Source of the DNA: Irineochytrium annulatum
Taxonomy: Eukaryota > Chytridiomycota > Chytridiomycetes > Chytridiales > Chytridiaceae
Reading direction: 5' to 3'
Assembly: GCA_027600665.1 (NCBI GenBank)
Contig: JADGJL010000466.1
Span: forward strand, 1-20,510
DNA length: 20,510 nt
Position numbers and translations under genes: made by a program. The notes beneath the pieces are model-generated. The model was given only the letters and a program-made list of their open reading frames with translations. It searched no databases and was not told where the DNA came from. The first letter of the stretch is position 1. Each line of letters opens with the position of its first letter. This document shows positions 18,166-20,510 of the stretch, piece by piece.

Positions 18166-20510
18166 ATGCCGACATACGCGAACCGGCACTGGGCCCATCT
18201 CGTCTGCGTGTACAAGGGCGTGCCGAAAACGTTGGCCACTTTGAGCGCGCGCGCCGAAGCGACGCTGATCGGGACGGCGGCCCGCGTCGTCATCCACCAG
18301 TCCTTCGACGCGAGTGAGAGCAAGGGCAACGTGTCGACGGAGGCCGTCTATCGATTTCCTTTGCCCGAGAACGCCGCAGTTTGCGCCTTCGAGTGCGAGG
18401 TCGACGACCGGAAAATCGTGGGCCTGGTCAAAGAGAAGGAGCAGGCGAGGACAGAGTACAAGGAGGCCGTCAAAGCGGGCAAGTCAGCGGGATTATTGGA
18501 GGAGGAGGACGCGGATGGTGAGTTGCCACCTCATTTTGTATTTACTGCTAGGTCTTGCTCGCTAACTTTGCAACGTGTAGTATTCCAAGTGTCTCTTGGC
18601 AACATTCAAGGAAAGGTCATGCGGACAAGGATCACCTACGTGCAAGATTACGCCTCCGACACGGACGATGAAGAGATCAGGTAATGATTTCGATACTTGA
18701 TGATCTTTGTTATATGCTTACCTTCACGGCACGAACAGATTTGCGATCCTCTCAAAGCAGCTTGCGAATCGGTACGGCCACCATCAGCCCGCGGAAACTC
18801 TTTCGAGTGATGTCTCGGCGCAGGCCCGTGTCGATGCGAGCACGTCATCTGACACGAACGAGCCCGTTGTCAGCATCACGCTGAACATGCCCGGCCCCAT
18901 TCTCAGCCTCCAAAGTCCGTCCCACGCGGCCGTCGCTGTTAGCCTCGGCTCCACCACGAACGACCAATCCGACTACATGCCGAACAAGGCCCGGCTGGAG
19001 CTCGACGCCGAGTCCGGTGCGCTTCCGGACAAGGAGCTGGTGCTGGTGGCCAAGGTCAAGGGCATGAATCAGCCCACCTGCGTGGCTGAGCGGCATCCTC
19101 TCGACGGGACAACCGCTCTTTCCGTCACGCTCGTCCCCCGCTTTGCGTTGAACGAGATCCGTACCGAGATCGTCGTGCTTGTCGACCGTTCCGGCTCGAT
19201 GGCGGGCAGCAAGATGGACCAGGCCCGGAAAGCGCTGCAGGTGCTCCTCAGGTCGATGGCGCCAGGCGCCTTCTTTAATATCATCAGCTTCGGCTCGGAC
19301 CACTCCTCCCTTTTCCCTAAGAGCAGAGAGTACAACGCGGACTCGTTGAAGATCGCGGAAAAGCATGTGGATAAGATGGATGCAAACATGGGCGGAACCG
19401 AAATCTTTAGGGCGGTTGAGGCTGCTATTGGGTCAAGGCGGGAAGATATGCCGACGCAGCTGATGCTCCTGACGGACGGCGAGGTCTGGGACGTCAACAC
19501 GTTGCTCGACTACGTCAAGGGCAAGGTCGAGGCCGCTGAGAAGGTCGACAGCGGCGCCGCGTTCCTCCGCTGCTTTACGCTCGGCATCGGCAACGACGTC
19601 TCGCATCACCTAGTCGAGGGCATCGCGAGGTGCGGCGGCGGTTTTGCTCAATTTGTTGGCAGCGCGGAGAAGCTGCAAGCGAAGGTCATCAAGATGCTGA
19701 AGGCCGCCGTCCACCCGCCCATCAAGTTTAATGTTGACTGGACGGAGGGAGTGGACGTTAGCAAGGAGGATTTTGAGATGGTGGAGGCTCATGCACCGGA
19801 GGCCGAGAAGCCGAAACCAACCATCAGCCTCTTTTCCGCCACCGCCGTGCCCCCACCGCCGCCTGCCTTGGAGCCTATCGAGATCAACCGCCGCATTCAG
19901 CAGGCACCCTACCATGTCCCCTCGCTCTGGCCTGGCACCCGCTTTACCGTCTACGCAATCTTGGACCCTAGTGTCCCCGTCCCTAAGCACGTCACCGTCA
20001 CCGGCGTCTCCCCCGACGGCCCGCTGAACCTCAAGGTCCCCGTCTCGGCTTCCGTCGAGGGCACCCTGGTTCACATCCTGGCGGCCCGCATGTTGATCCG
20101 CGATATTGACGACGGGAGATCGTATTTGAAGGACGCGATGAAGATCAAGGGACCCCTGCCGGGCACGGTCGCCAAGGACGAGATCGTCAGGCTCGGCCTC
20201 AAGTTCTCGCTCGCGTCCAAGCATACATCATTCCTCGCCGTCGACGAGGTTGTGGATCCGAACGTCGAAAGGCCGGCGAAGTCTCACGCGCATGAGGCGG
20301 TCATCATGTGCCGCAGCAGCGTCGTGGAGGCGGCGGAAGTTTTGAATGGAGGGGCGACGGTTGGGCCGACCCTTGGGCTGAAAAAAAGGAGCGTAATGAG
20401 GTCTGCCGCCCCGGTGACGCGTGCCCGTAACGGCGGCCCTCAAGGGTTCTCCTTCGCCCCCGTCGCCTCCTTAATGTCCCGTTCCAAGCGGTCTGCGCCC
20501 GCCCCTGCGC
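18166..20510 (+). CDS. VIT + von Willebrand factor A domain protein (VWA5-like), truncated by window end
   Basis: Exons 18166-18517, 18581-18680 and 18739 to beyond 20510 (introns 63 and 58 nt, phases 1 and 2 agree). About 741 residues are present and the frame is open at the right edge. Residues ~20-165 are a VIT domain, including 'VYRFPLPENAAVCAFECEV' and 'KEKEQARTEYKEAVKAGKSA', the typical VIT helix. Residues ~290-470 are a vWA domain with an intact MIDAS metal site: D300-x-S302-x-S304, T371 in 'MGGTEIF' and D397 in 'LTDGEVW'. The C-terminus is Pro- and Arg-rich. There is no signal peptide, so it is intracellular, like VWA5A and the fungal and Dictyostelium relatives. Those are large, poorly characterised proteins of the same layout; vWA domains usually mediate protein binding through Mg2+. 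The function here is unknown. Confidence 0.9.

Noticed and set aside
18845..20224. Minus-strand open frames of 173 and 204 aa
   Set aside because: Both are antisense to the vWA exon, whose sense frame has clear domain motifs.
1..20510. Prokaryotic-type systems: operons, CRISPR, insertion sequences, defence islands
   Set aside because: Every confident multi-exon gene is spliced and eukaryotic in family, and no direct-repeat arrays, transposase motifs or terminal inverted repeats were seen.

Overview
The window looks like nuclear DNA from a fungus, most plausibly an early-diverging (chytrid-like) lineage. This is judged from gene content and from short spliceosomal introns, not from a database match. 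Coding DNA is G+C-rich and intergenic DNA is visibly A+T-richer. I could place 33 introns with GT..AG ends and consistent phase. All but one are 37-63 nt; the exception is 160 nt. There are no operons, ribosome-binding sites, mobile elements, CRISPR arrays or recognisable RNA genes.

Layout from left to right: a possible 3' tail of a plus-strand gene (2-82); an F-box-like/leucine-rich protein (minus, 556-2196); a PH-domain protein with a long disordered tail (plus, 2649-5038, 3 exons); a four-helix membrane protein (minus, 5244-5947, 2 exons); an SRRM1/SRm160-type PWI splicing co-activator with a D/E-R dipeptide tail (minus, 6135-7498, 4 exons); an unrecognised helical 237-aa protein (minus, 7787-8618, 4 exons); a 1357-aa RhoGAP protein of FAM13-like architecture (plus, 8797-13679, 17 exons); an NAD-type short-chain dehydrogenase (minus, 13905-14913, 5 exons); a RasGEF with REM and CDC25 domains (plus, 15081-17794, 3 exons); and a VIT + vWA protein that runs off the right edge (plus, 18166-20510+).

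Genes are packed tightly. There are divergent pairs at 2197-2648, 8619-8796 and 14914-15080, and convergent pairs at 5039-5243 and 13680-13904. A RhoGAP, a RasGEF and a PH protein lie within 15 kb, so small-GTPase and membrane signalling is over-represented. Nothing else shows that they act together, and chance clustering is the default reading.

I found no evidence of a novel multi-gene system. The points most worth a second look are three related helical units at the C-terminus of the RhoGAP/FAM13-like protein, the outlier 160-nt intron in the splicing-factor gene, the D/E-R tail replacing an RS domain in that gene, competing phase-compatible acceptors in two other genes, and two conserved-looking but unidentified small proteins. 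All gene models are hand-spliced from the sequence; no alignment or RNA data were available.
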